Source: Acidobacteriota bacterium (GTDB lineage: Bacteria; Actinomycetota; Acidimicrobiia; Acidimicrobiales; Microtrichaceae). From it: a stretch of DNA of 64,000 nucleotides. The position numbers and the translations under genes were made by a program. Positions 17,789-26,311 of this stretch are shown here, piece after piece. Location of the stretch: NCBI GenBank assembly GCA_003577145.1, contig QEUP01000011.1:84175-148174 (forward strand), written 5' to 3'. Each line of letters opens with the position of its first letter. Positions within the stretch are counted from its first letter, which is position 1. Under the pieces are notes generated by a model, which was not told the DNA's origin, did not search any database, and was given only the letters and a program-made list of their open reading frames with translations.

Positions 17789-18184
17789 ATTCCTGAAGAC
17801 GAAGCACGACGACACGCCCTCTACACCGAACTCGAACAGCTACTCGGAGCCGACGAAGCCGAGACGTTCATGCAGCTGACGCCACCCACCGAATGGACCA
17901 ACCTGGCAACCTACCAGGACATCGAACGTCTCGACATGAGTATCGAAAACGTCCGCGTCAGGCTCTACAGCCGCATGGACGGTCTCGACAGCCGTATCGA
18001 CGACGTACGAGTCGGGCTAGAGGCCCGCATGGACGGCCTCGAAGCCGACCTGCGAGCCGGCGAAGCCCGCCTCAGCGGCGAACTGCACCGCCTGCTGCGC
18101 CTCCAGACCATCTGGCTCATCGGCGCCATCTTCACCCTCGCCGCCCTCGTCCTCACCGCCGCCAATGAGCCGCGCGGCGACTGA
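17789..18184 (+). CDS. Small coiled-coil protein with C-terminal TM helix, copy 1 (ATT start?)
   Basis: About 131 residues. Layout: a conserved head (DEARRHALYTELEQLLGADE, ETFMQLTPPTEW), a long heptad-rich region with two or three RMDGLxxRIDDVRVGL-like units, then a C-terminal membrane helix (TIWLIGAIFTLAALVLTAA). General form resembles CCDC90/DUF1640-like coiled-coil proteins; function unknown. The homologue at 63674-63985 starts with ATG where this copy has ATT (17789-17791), with the same ribosome-binding site before it, and no in-frame ATG/GTG/TTG lies close. Either a rare ATT start is used or the gene is crippled. The coiled coil is longer than in the other copy. Confidence 0.65.
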   Translation: MPEDEARRHALYTELEQLLGADEAETFMQLTPPTEWTNLATYQDIERLDMSIENVRVRLYSRMDGLDSRIDDVRVGLEARMDGLEADLRAGEARLSGELHRLLRLQTIWLIGAIFTLAALVLTAANEPRGD

Positions 18185-18286
18185 GGCCGGGGCACCGGCG
18201 GCGAGCACCATCTGGATGGCCCCGGGCGACCTTCGACCGCTTCGAGCGCAGCCCCGCCGGACGAACAGCTCCGTCGTGGCCTTCGA

Positions 18287-19729
18287 TCAGGCGTGCAGAG
18301 CCGGCCGGATATCGGACCAGCGGAGCTCGGCTTCTAGTTGGGCAGCCGTCCGGATGAGAAGGTCCTCCCTGCCGTAGGCGGCCACGAGCTGAACACCGAC
18401 CGGCAGCCCGTCGGCAGTGCGGTGCACGGGGAGCGAGATGGCCGGCTGTCCGGTGACGTTGAACGTCGAGGTCATCGTGGCGTAGGGCAGCGACCCGGTC
18501 ATCCCGCGGAAAGGATCGGCTTCGGTCGGCACCAGATCGCCGATGAGGGGTGGTGGCTGGACCGTGGTCGGAGTCACCAGCAGGTCCCAACCGTCGGCCC
18601 ACCAGCCCGCCATCTCTCGCCTCACCGCGCTCTGCCGACCCAGCGAGCTCACGAAGTCAGGAGCCGTGACGGCCTCCCCGGCCTGGGCCAGCAACCACGT
18701 CCCGGGCTCGACATCGTCCTCGGTGAGGTTCCGGCCGAGCAGGTTACCCAGTCTCGAGAGGCTGGCCCTGGCGTTGACCGACCACGTCGTCATGAAGTCG
18801 CCGGCCAGATCCGGTATCCGGTCCAGCGCCGGCGGGTGCGCGACCTCGACGCCGTGTCCCATCTCCTCGAGCAGCTTGGCGCTGATGGTCACCGCAGCGC
18901 GGCAATCCGGGTGGGTCTCGATGGTCGCCGAGCGGTCCATGAGGCCGATCTCGAGCCGACCGGGGGGCTTGCCGACCTCGCTGAGGTAGGTGTTCTGGGG
19001 TGGGGGCGCCATCACCGCGTCGCCAGGGAAGGGGATGGCGCTCACGTCGAGGATCGCCGCGCAGTCGCGCACGGTGCGGGTCACCACGTGCTGGCACGAC
19101 AGACCCGACTCGTCTTGCATCGGTCCCATGGACACCCTGCCCCGGGAGGGCTTGAGCCCCACCAGACCGCACAGGGCGGCGGGGATCCGAATGGAGCCGC
19201 CGCCGTCGCTGGCATTGGCGGCCGGTACCATCCCGGCCGCCACCGCGGCGGCTGAACCGCCACTCGACCCGCCGGTCCCATGGTTCGTGTTCCACGGGTT
19301 GCGGGTCGGGCCGAAGGCCAACGGCTCGGTCGTGGCCACCAGCCCGAGCTCGGGGGTGTTGGTGCGGCCCACGATGACGAAGCCGGCTTGGCGGTAGCGG
19401 GTCACGATGTTGGAATCGATCGGGTGGCGGTAGCCGGCCTCCTTCATTGCCTTGACTCCGAGGCAGTACGGGTCGCCGGCGCTGGCCGGCCACAAGTCCT
19501 TGAGCAGGAATGGCACTCCGCGGAACGGACCGTCGGGCAGATCCGGTGAGGAGGCAACGTCGATCGCCTTCTCGTAGAGGCGGTGGATCACCGCGTTCAC
19601 CTGCGGATTGATCTGCTCGATCCGCTCGATCGCAGCCTCGACCAGTTCAACCGGTTTGACCTCCCCGCCTCTGACCAGTTCCGCCTGGGCGATCGTGTCG
19701 AGTCGGACCAGTTCGTCGCTCATCGGCAT
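18287..19729 (-). CDS. Amidase (amidase signature family)
   Basis: 480 residues, full length for the family. Ser-cisSer-Lys triad visible: Lys77 in FLLKDLW, the GTGGSSGGSAA loop near residues 151-161 and the nucleophile in DGGGSIRIPAA. Such enzymes hydrolyse carboxamides; the substrate is not predictable. ATG at 19729 or 19723 (two codons apart); neither has a strong ribosome-binding site. Divergent from the sigma-factor gene. Confidence 0.88.
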   Translation of the reverse strand: MPMSDELVRLDTIAQAELVRGGEVKPVELVEAAIERIEQINPQVNAVIHRLYEKAIDVASSPDLPDGPFRGVPFLLKDLWPASAGDPYCLGVKAMKEAGYRHPIDSNIVTRYRQAGFVIVGRTNTPELGLVATTEPLAFGPTRNPWNTNHGTGGSSGGSAAAVAAGMVPAANASDGGGSIRIPAALCGLVGLKPSRGRVSMGPMQDESGLSCQHVVTRTVRDCAAILDVSAIPFPGDAVMAPPPQNTYLSEVGKPPGRLEIGLMDRSATIETHPDCRAAVTISAKLLEEMGHGVEVAHPPALDRIPDLAGDFMTTWSVNARASLSRLGNLLGRNLTEDDVEPGTWLLAQAGEAVTAPDFVSSLGRQSAVRREMAGWWADGWDLLVTPTTVQPPPLIGDLVPTEADPFRGMTGSLPYATMTSTFNVTGQPAISLPVHRTADGLPVGVQLVAAYGREDLLIRTAAQLEAELRWSDIRPALHA

Positions 19730-19989
19730 GATCGTAATGAGCTGGGTACTCCGGCGCCCTCGCCACCATCCCAAGCTCCCGTTCTTCCCGGCGCGTGAAC
19801 CAAACGACTCATGAAGGCGTCGAGTAGGGCGTGAAGGTCAGGGGAACCATCACGGCGGCATCGCTTCGCCGCGGTCAGATCGAGGCCCGGCGCCGAAGCC
19901 GGCACCGCCGCAGTCCGCACCGCCGCAGTCCGCACCGGGGATACGGTGAAGGCCGAATCTGTCAAGGTGTCGAACGTCAGGCCTGTGCG

Positions 19990-20622
19990 GTGCGCCCCGA
20001 ACCATCCGCCTCAAACGACGAGCCCGACGGTTCGGGAGCCGGCGCGCCCGGATCCGATGCCGACAGCTCCCACAGCAGCGGCTCGACGGGGGTGCCGGCG
20101 GCCGGTTCAACCCGAGGTCCCGCGCACGACGACGCCGCCAAGGCGGGCCTTCGTGCCCTGCACCAGACCGAGTACCGCAACATGGTCGGACTGGCCCGGT
20201 TCCTCGTGGACGACCTCGAGACGGCCGAGGAGATTGCTCAGGACGCGTTCGTCCGCCTCTACCAGTCGTGGGACAAGGTGGAAGAGCCGTCGAAGCGTCT
20301 CCCGTATCTCCGGACGATCGTCCGCAACCTCGCCCGCTCGCGGCTGCGGCACCGCCGGGTGGCACGCGACAACCAGCCGGCACCGCCACCTCACGGCGAG
20401 CCGGCCGAGACGGGTGCGCTGGCCGGAGAAGACCGTAGCGAGGTCCTCGAAGCGCTGACCAAGTTGAGCACCCGCCAACGCGAGGTGGTCGTCCTCCGCT
20501 TCTACCACGACATGAAGCTCCATGAGATCGCCGCCGAACTCGACCTCTCGGAGGGAGCGGTCAAGTCACACCTGCACCGGGCTTTGACCGCGATGGCAGA
20601 TGAGCTCGAGGGGTCACGATGA
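19990..20622 (+). CDS. ECF RNA polymerase sigma factor (SigE-like)
   Basis: Group 4 sigma-70 factor. Region 2 is seen in YRNMVGLARFLVDDLETAEE and QDAFVRLYQSW, region 4 in LSTRQREVVVLRFYHDM followed by the HTH LHEIAAELDLSEGAVKSHLHRA. Before these lies a Ser/Gly/Pro-rich segment of uncertain reality; the frame is open well upstream, so the true start could be GTG 19990 or further in (GTG near 20091). The stop overlaps the ATG of the alpha/beta hydrolase (ATGA), the place where an anti-sigma factor gene is usually found. Confidence 0.82.
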   Translation: MRPEPSASNDEPDGSGAGAPGSDADSSHSSGSTGVPAAGSTRGPAHDDAAKAGLRALHQTEYRNMVGLARFLVDDLETAEEIAQDAFVRLYQSWDKVEEPSKRLPYLRTIVRNLARSRLRHRRVARDNQPAPPPHGEPAETGALAGEDRSEVLEALTKLSTRQREVVVLRFYHDMKLHEIAAELDLSEGAVKSHLHRALTAMADELEGSR

Positions 20623-21581
20623 GCCGCGCGCTGAACGACTTGGAGGCAAGACTCCAGGCCGAGCTGGGATCCGGTACCGGGCCGGCGGTGTCGATCGAGG
20701 ACGGCTGGGCCGCGATCGAGGCGCACCTCGACGAGCCTGTCCGGGCATACACCGAGCAGATCCGCGTGGAGCCAGGCGTGACGCTGACCGTCACCGAGGC
20801 AGGGCTGGGTGGCGAACCGCTCATCTACCTGCACGGCTTCACGAGTGGCCGCGACACGATGGACCAATGGCTGCCCGACCTCGTGGCAGCCGGCTATCAC
20901 GTCGCCGTCCCCGACCTGCGGGGTCATGGCGACAGCGACAAGCCCGACGACGAAGCCGCCTACAGCTTCGAGCGTTTCGCCGACGACGTGCTCGCAATCG
21001 TCGACGAGTTGATGTGGGACCGGTTCATCCTGGTGGGCCACTCGGTAGGTGGCATGATCGCCCAGGTCGTGGCGCTAAAGCGGCCCGAGCAGGTGAGCAG
21101 GCTGGTGCTCATGAACACCCACCACGGCCCTGCGGCCGAGGAGATCGCGTCGGTGCTGCGCCTGTCCATCGGCGTCGCCCGCGAGCAGGGGATGGACGCC
21201 CTGGCCGACCTGATAGCCAGGGCGCAGTTGCCCGAAACCGACGCACATCGCCGGTTGATCGAGCAACGCCCCGGTTACTCGGAGTGGCTCGAAGCGCATT
21301 TCCGGGCCAGCTCGCCGGCGATGTACGCCGCCGTGTGCCGGGAGTTGATCGAGGGCGAAGACCGCCTCGACCGGCTGCGCGGCCTCGCCATCCCCACCCT
21401 CGTCATGGTGGGCGACCAGGATCAACCGTTCCTCGAGAGCTCCGGTCGCATCGCCGCCGCCATACCCGACGCCCGGCTGCGGGTCCTCGGCGCGGGTCAC
21501 AACATCATGTTCGAGGCACCGGTCCTGTGGTGGGCAGCGCTGCAGCGGTTCCTCTCCGAGACCTCCGAACCCGCCGTCTGA
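20619..21581 (+). CDS. Alpha/beta hydrolase with anti-sigma-like N-terminal segment
   Basis: 320 residues. From about residue 65 a normal hydrolase: oxyanion loop LHGFTSG, nucleophile elbow GHSVGG, late acid in GDQDQPFL, His in GAGHNIMFE. Most alpha/beta hydrolases start near the first strand; here about 50 extra N-terminal residues (LNDLEARLQAELGSGTG and IEDGWAAIEAHL) look like the opening of the small proteins that follow SigE-type ECF genes in actinobacteria. Translationally coupled to the sigma gene by ATGA. No membrane segment, so any anti-sigma action would be cytosolic. Reaction unknown. Confidence 0.83.
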   Translation: MSRALNDLEARLQAELGSGTGPAVSIEDGWAAIEAHLDEPVRAYTEQIRVEPGVTLTVTEAGLGGEPLIYLHGFTSGRDTMDQWLPDLVAAGYHVAVPDLRGHGDSDKPDDEAAYSFERFADDVLAIVDELMWDRFILVGHSVGGMIAQVVALKRPEQVSRLVLMNTHHGPAAEEIASVLRLSIGVAREQGMDALADLIARAQLPETDAHRRLIEQRPGYSEWLEAHFRASSPAMYAAVCRELIEGEDRLDRLRGLAIPTLVMVGDQDQPFLESSGRIAAAIPDARLRVLGAGHNIMFEAPVLWWAALQRFLSETSEPAV

Positions 21582-21988
21582 ACGCCGGAATCACTATTTT
21601 CTCCATCCGTGTAAACGGTGGCACGGGGTGGAGCGTCTGATCAGGTGAGGCGTGGACGGGAGGTCGGCGTGTGAGTCCTGCCAACATCCCCGCAAGCTCC
21701 TCGACCGCAGGAACCGTCGACACGACGGTGACGTGGCTTCGCTCTGCCAGGCCGGAAAACCCGCCGCCCGGCCTGGCAGTCGGGGGCGCCCTCCCGTGCC
21801 CCTTGCCCTGCGGGTTTGCGAGTGCCACGGAACCGGCGGCAACAGGTGCGGCGGGCAGCGGAGTCGTTCCTCAACGCTGCCCGCCGTGGCCGCTCGTTCG
21901 GCACCGGTCCCGAGGAGAGAGGCGACGGCGTGCCGGACCCTCGAGCACCCCGGCCTCCCGGCCCCGGCCGGCGTCGTAAGCTGCGGCC
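21582..21988. other. 407-base gap, nothing recognised
   Basis: Short open frames occur on both strands but have Arg/Pro/Ser-rich shadow composition and no family resemblance. No strong palindrome or promoter pair stands out. Confidence 0.5.
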
Positions 21989-22807
21989 GTGCTGAACGTG
22001 CTCACCGCTATCGGCGTCCACCACATCAGCCGGTGGATCTTCAACTGCTATCTCGTCGCTGACGGCGGCGCCGGCAGACCCTTCGTCGTCGACGCCGGGG
22101 TTCCTCTCAACGCCGCCGCTGTCACCGCGGTCCTCACGGGCGAGCTCGGCCGGTCCAGCGAGGACCTCGCGCTGGTCACCGCCACCCATTGCCATGTCGA
22201 CCACGTTGCCGGCGCGCCCTTGCTCCACGAGCGAACGGGCGCCGCGGTGCATCTGCCGGCCAAGGCCCGCGACTACCTGGCCGGCGAGGAGCCGCGCACA
22301 CCGGGCCTGCGACAGATGGCGAGGATGACCCCGGTTTTGACCGACCAGCGATTCGACATCGCCGGCCTGTGGAACCTCGTGCGCAACGCCAAGGCCGCCG
22401 GCTACGGGTCGGGGCCGTTCACCATGCCGATCAAGCCAACCGGCTTCCTCGACGACGGCCAGACCCTGCCCCAGGCCCCGGACTGGGAGGTCATCCGCAC
22501 ACCCGGCCATACCGACGACTCCATCTCGTTCTACAACGCCGCCGGCAGGACCCTGCTGTCGGGCGACGCCGTGCTCACCTTCGGAGGCCACGGCTGGTTC
22601 AACCCCGAGATCACCGACGAGTCGCTCTCGGCTGCAACCGAGGATCGGCTCCGCTCGCTGGCAGTGGATCACCTCCTTCCCGGGCACGGCCGACCGGTCC
22701 ACGGGCGCGACCTCATGTCGAAGGCGTGGTCGTTCACAGATCGTGCCCGCGACCACGGCTACCCGCTGCTGGGCTGCAAGTGGCTCAGCCGGGGCACCAC
22801 CCGCTGA
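21989..22807 (+). CDS. Metallo-beta-lactamase fold hydrolase
   Basis: 272 residues. Zinc ligands of the fold are all visible: TATHCHVDHVAG, later TPGHTDDS, SGDAVL and the final LLPGHGRP. No signal peptide, so cytosolic. The motif set fits glyoxalase II-like or lactonase-like thioester/lactone hydrolases, but the substrate is open. GTG at 21989. Converges with the GH1 gene. Confidence 0.85.
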   Translation: MLNVLTAIGVHHISRWIFNCYLVADGGAGRPFVVDAGVPLNAAAVTAVLTGELGRSSEDLALVTATHCHVDHVAGAPLLHERTGAAVHLPAKARDYLAGEEPRTPGLRQMARMTPVLTDQRFDIAGLWNLVRNAKAAGYGSGPFTMPIKPTGFLDDGQTLPQAPDWEVIRTPGHTDDSISFYNAAGRTLLSGDAVLTFGGHGWFNPEITDESLSAATEDRLRSLAVDHLLPGHGRPVHGRDLMSKAWSFTDRARDHGYPLLGCKWLSRGTTR

Positions 22808-22865
22808 GTCCCTGCCCAACACGGATGAGACCGGTGGAGGTCCGCCGCCCGGGTGTCGGCAGACC

Positions 22866-24065
22866 TCAGCGAAGAGCCAGCGAGCGGGCGAGCTCGGCGC
22901 TCGGTCGGGGGTTCCGCTCCCGGTCGAACAGCCCGAAGGCGACGTCGAAGCCGTGCAGCCATTCGTAGTTGTCCACCCCTGTCCAGAAGAAGCACCCCCG
23001 GACATCGATCCCGTCACCGAGGGCTGACTCCAGTTCCGCAGCCGAGTCGCGCAGGATCTCCTCGCGCCACTCCTCGTCGTCGGTGCCGACCCCGAGCTCG
23101 CAGACCAGCAACGGCCGGCCCGGCAGCTCCTCGGCCAGCCGCCGCAGGCAGATCCCGAGCCCCTCACCCCAGGGGGAATAGCCCAGCGGCCCGACACGAG
23201 CGCCCACCGGGTAGGGCTGCAGGGCCAGCTCGGCGGTCACCTGATGCGCCGAGTAGTAGGAGAACCCGATCAGGTCGAACGAGCCTGCCATGTCGTCGAC
23301 CTCGATCGGAGCCGTACCGGGTATCTCGAGCACGCCATCGCGCTGGGCGCGGATCCAGGACCGCCAGAGGACCTCCTCGGCCAGGGCCACGGCGTCACGG
23401 GTCCGCTGGTCATCGGCGGCGGCGAAGAGGGGGCTGAGGTTGTGGATCGTCACCACCGGCCGACCACCGCTGCGCAGGAGCCGCCATGCCTGGTGGTTGG
23501 CGAGATGGGTGGCCCGCAGCGCCTCGGCGAAGCGCTGCGGGTCGCTCCGGCCGGGCGGGTGCAGGCCCGCGAGCCAACCGGCAGCAGCGAACGCGACCGG
23601 CTCGTTGATGGGCTTCCACCCGTACACCAGGTCGCCGAAGGTCTCGGCCACGAAGTCGACATGGCGGGGCCAGAAGTAACCCAGGCCCTTGTCGTCGAGG
23701 AATCCTCCCATGTCGTCGCTGAACCAGCCCGGGAGCGTGAAGTGGTGCAGGCAGACCCACACCTGCACACCCGCGGCGCGGGCGGCCTTCAACACCTCGG
23801 TGTAGTGCTCCACGGCGTCGTGGTCCCGCTCACCCTCCCGGGGTTCGATCCGGGCCCATTCGATCGAGAGGCGATGATGGGTCAACCCGTGGTCCCGATA
23901 TAGGGCGAAGTCCTCCCCATAGCGGGTGGCGAAGCCGTTGCCGTCGCCCGAGGGAGGAGCCCGACCCTCCTTCTCCCACCGGGCCCAGTCGGCGCACGGC
24001 GCCGCGCCCTCGGTCTGGGTGGACGAGGCCGCCGTCCCCCACCAGAACTCCTCCGGGAATGGCAT
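22866..24065 (-). CDS. Glycoside hydrolase family 1 (beta-glycosidase)
   Basis: 399 residues, a little shorter than usual GH1 enzymes (about 440-480). Start FPEEFWWGTAASSTQTEG is the family N-terminus; acid/base Glu155 in KPINEPVAF; the nucleophile Glu323 is in LLVCELG, where most members read ITENG. FFWTGVDNYEWLHGF near the end is also typical. No signal sequence, so acts inside the cell on imported beta-glycosides. Confidence 0.88.
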   Translation of the reverse strand: MPFPEEFWWGTAASSTQTEGAAPCADWARWEKEGRAPPSGDGNGFATRYGEDFALYRDHGLTHHRLSIEWARIEPREGERDHDAVEHYTEVLKAARAAGVQVWVCLHHFTLPGWFSDDMGGFLDDKGLGYFWPRHVDFVAETFGDLVYGWKPINEPVAFAAAGWLAGLHPPGRSDPQRFAEALRATHLANHQAWRLLRSGGRPVVTIHNLSPLFAAADDQRTRDAVALAEEVLWRSWIRAQRDGVLEIPGTAPIEVDDMAGSFDLIGFSYYSAHQVTAELALQPYPVGARVGPLGYSPWGEGLGICLRRLAEELPGRPLLVCELGVGTDDEEWREEILRDSAAELESALGDGIDVRGCFFWTGVDNYEWLHGFDVAFGLFDRERNPRPSAELARSLALR

Positions 24066-24200
24066 CCCCGAAACCTACCCGGTCGGCATCGTTGCGCTGC
24101 ACGCGCCGAGGCGCTGCACCTTCGACAACTCCCCTTGTCCACGACCGGCCTTTGTGGCAAAGATCCCTTGACATCCGAGGGAGGTTCGAGAGGTGCCGAC

Positions 24201-25061
24201 ATGAGACTCGCCCGCTTCAGGCACGACCACAGACAAGGGCTCGGCGTTGTCCTCGACGACCGCCTGGTCGACCTCGCCGACGCCGGCCTGCCCAGCGACA
24301 TGCTGGATCTCCTCGAGGCAGGACCGGTCGCCCTCGACGTCGCCAACGAAGCCGCCGAGCGAGCAGCTACCGCCATCGACCTCACCGCCGTCGAGTTGCT
24401 GGCCCCGATTCCACGCCCGCCCAAGTTCCTCGCCATCGGCTTGAACTACGCCGACCACGTGGCCGAATCCGGCCAGGATCCGCCCGCAGTCCCGATCTTC
24501 TTCAACAAGCAGAGTACCTGCGTGATAGGCCCCGGTGAGCCCGTGCAAGTCCCGCTGGTGTCCTCGCTCGTCGACTACGAGGGCGAGTTGGGGGTCGTGA
24601 TCGGCCGCAGGTGCCGCCACGTCCCCGCTGACGAGGCGATGGGCGTCGTGGCCGGCTACGTGATCGTCAACGACGTGTCGGTACGTGACTGGCAGCTCGC
24701 CAGCCCGACCATGACCATGGGCAAGTCCTTCGACACCCACGGACCGATCGGGCCCTGGTTGACCACCCGCGACGAGATCGCCGACCCCCATGACCTCCAC
24801 CTGCGAACGCTGGTCAACGACGAGGTGATGCAGGACGCCTCGACCGAGGAGATGATCTTCGACATCCCGCACCAGATCGAGCACCTGACGGCTGCGTTCA
24901 CCCTCGAACCTGGTGATGTGATATCCACCGGCACCCCCGCAGGTGTCGGCATCGCGCGACAGCCACCGGTGCTCCTCAAGCACGGCGACGTGGTGAGGAT
25001 CGAGATCGAGGGCCTGGGCGTCCTCGAGAACCCCGTCCTCGACGAGCCCCGACCCGGCTGA
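24201..25061 (+). CDS. Fumarylacetoacetate hydrolase family protein
   Basis: 286 residues. Two-domain layout: a short N-terminal part (MRLARFRHDHRQGLGVVLDD) and the FAH catalytic domain from IPRPPKFLAIGLNYADHVAE. Metal-binding acidic residues are in VDYEGELGVVIGR and VIVNDVSVRDWQ; GDVISTGTPAGVG is the family signature. Members are hydratases, decarboxylases or isomerases of catechol-type ring cleavage or acylpyruvate hydrolases. ATG at 24201 after GAGAGGTG. Stands alone between GH1 and wecB. Confidence 0.88.
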   Translation: MRLARFRHDHRQGLGVVLDDRLVDLADAGLPSDMLDLLEAGPVALDVANEAAERAATAIDLTAVELLAPIPRPPKFLAIGLNYADHVAESGQDPPAVPIFFNKQSTCVIGPGEPVQVPLVSSLVDYEGELGVVIGRRCRHVPADEAMGVVAGYVIVNDVSVRDWQLASPTMTMGKSFDTHGPIGPWLTTRDEIADPHDLHLRTLVNDEVMQDASTEEMIFDIPHQIEHLTAAFTLEPGDVISTGTPAGVGIARQPPVLLKHGDVVRIEIEGLGVLENPVLDEPRPG

Positions 25062-25111
25062 GCTGAGCACGCACCGCGATGACCCGTGCCCCTCACCGCG
25101 AATGATCAGGG

Positions 25112-26311
25112 CTAGCCGGCCACGGCTTGCACGACCGGCGGCGGGGGCCGGAACTCGGCTACCGCGGGACCTCCGTGGTAGCGATGGCGGACCGCGGCCA
25201 GGCACCTCTGGGCGGCCCGCCCGTCCCCGTAGGGGTTGACGGCGCGCGCCATCCGGCTGTAGGCGACCGGGTCTTCGAGCAGCCGGTTCACGGCCTCGAC
25301 GATGACGTCGGTGGCGGTGCCCACGAGTCGAACCGTCCCCGCCTCGACCGCCTCGGGACGCTCCGTCGTCTCACGCAAGACCAGCACCGGGGTCCCGAAG
25401 GACGGAGCCTCCTCCTGGATCCCGCCGGAATCGGTGAGCACGATGGCCGCGCGCTTGAGGAGATGTACGAACTCGCCGTAGGGCGAAGGCTCGCTCAAGA
25501 CGACGTTCTCGAGCTCGGACAGCAACGGCCAGATCACCTCTCTGATGCGGGGGTTGCGGTGTGTCGGGAACACCAGCAGCACGTCGGGATGCTCCGCGGC
25601 GACGCGACGCAAGGCTTGGCCGATCCGCACCATCCCGGCTCCCCACGACTCGCGCCGGTGGGCCGTGACGAGGATCATCCGCTTGTCGCGGTCGGCGTCG
25701 AGCCGGCGTAGCAGCGGCGTGTCGGGAGGGGGCATCTCCGCTGCCCACAGCAGGGCGTCGATGACCGTGTTGCCGGTCACGAAGATGTCCTTGCTGTCCA
25801 CCCCCTCTCTCAGCAGGTTGTCGCGGGCCGTGACAGTCGGGCAGAGATCGACGTCGGCAAGGTCGGCGATGAGGGTTCGATTGGCCTCCTCCGGATAAGG
25901 GTTCCGGCGATCAAAGGTCCGCAGACCGGCCTCGAGGTGCGCGATCGGGAGCCGCTGGTAGAAGGCGGCCAGCGCGCCCGCGAATGCCGAGGTCGTGTCG
26001 CCCTGCACCACGACCAACCCGGGAGCCGCTGAACGCATCACCGGTCGCAACCCCTCGAGCACGCGGGTGGTGACATCGGTGAGGCTTTGGCCACCCGAGA
26101 ACACGTCGAGATCAACGTGCGGCCGGATGCCGAACACCGTCAGCACCTGCTGGAGCATCTCGCGGTGCTGGCCGGTGATCACGACCAGCGGCTCGAACTC
26201 GTGGGCTTCACCGAAGGCGGACACCAGCGGCGCGACCTTAACCGCCTCAGGCCGGGTTCCGATGATGAAGATGACCCGTTGTCGAAGCGGAGACTGAGTG
26301 TTCGTCTTCAC
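25112..26311 (-). CDS. wecB: UDP-N-acetylglucosamine 2-epimerase (non-hydrolysing)
   Basis: 399 residues, full length. Motifs of the family: IIGTRPEAVKVAPL, GDTTSAFAGALAAF, HLEAGLRTFDRRNPYPEEANR and TDSGGIQEEAPSFG. It makes UDP-ManNAc for cell-surface polysaccharide. GTG at 26311 with AGGAAGG upstream; no other start codon is near the conserved N-terminus, so the start is firm. It overlaps the divergent glycosyltransferase start by 14 bases, so each gene's ribosome-binding site lies within the other. Confidence 0.92.
   Translation of the reverse strand: MKTNTQSPLRQRVIFIIGTRPEAVKVAPLVSAFGEAHEFEPLVVITGQHREMLQQVLTVFGIRPHVDLDVFSGGQSLTDVTTRVLEGLRPVMRSAAPGLVVVQGDTTSAFAGALAAFYQRLPIAHLEAGLRTFDRRNPYPEEANRTLIADLADVDLCPTVTARDNLLREGVDSKDIFVTGNTVIDALLWAAEMPPPDTPLLRRLDADRDKRMILVTAHRRESWGAGMVRIGQALRRVAAEHPDVLLVFPTHRNPRIREVIWPLLSELENVVLSEPSPYGEFVHLLKRAAIVLTDSGGIQEEAPSFGTPVLVLRETTERPEAVEAGTVRLVGTATDVIVEAVNRLLEDPVAYSRMARAVNPYGDGRAAQRCLAAVRHRYHGGPAVAEFRPPPPVVQAVAG

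Noticed and set aside
19646..19659. TTCAACCGGTTTGA, a full match to the KstR-type consensus
   Set aside because: It lies inside the amidase coding sequence, and about one such match is expected by chance in the window.
19901..19935. Two tandem copies of a 15-base CACCGCCGCAGTCCG unit upstream of the sigma gene
   Set aside because: Short, only two copies and in simple GC-rich sequence; no function suggested.
21671..21979. Plus-strand open frame before the metallo-beta-lactamase-fold gene
   Set aside because: Low-complexity Pro/Ala/Ser content, no recognisable domain; judged non-coding.
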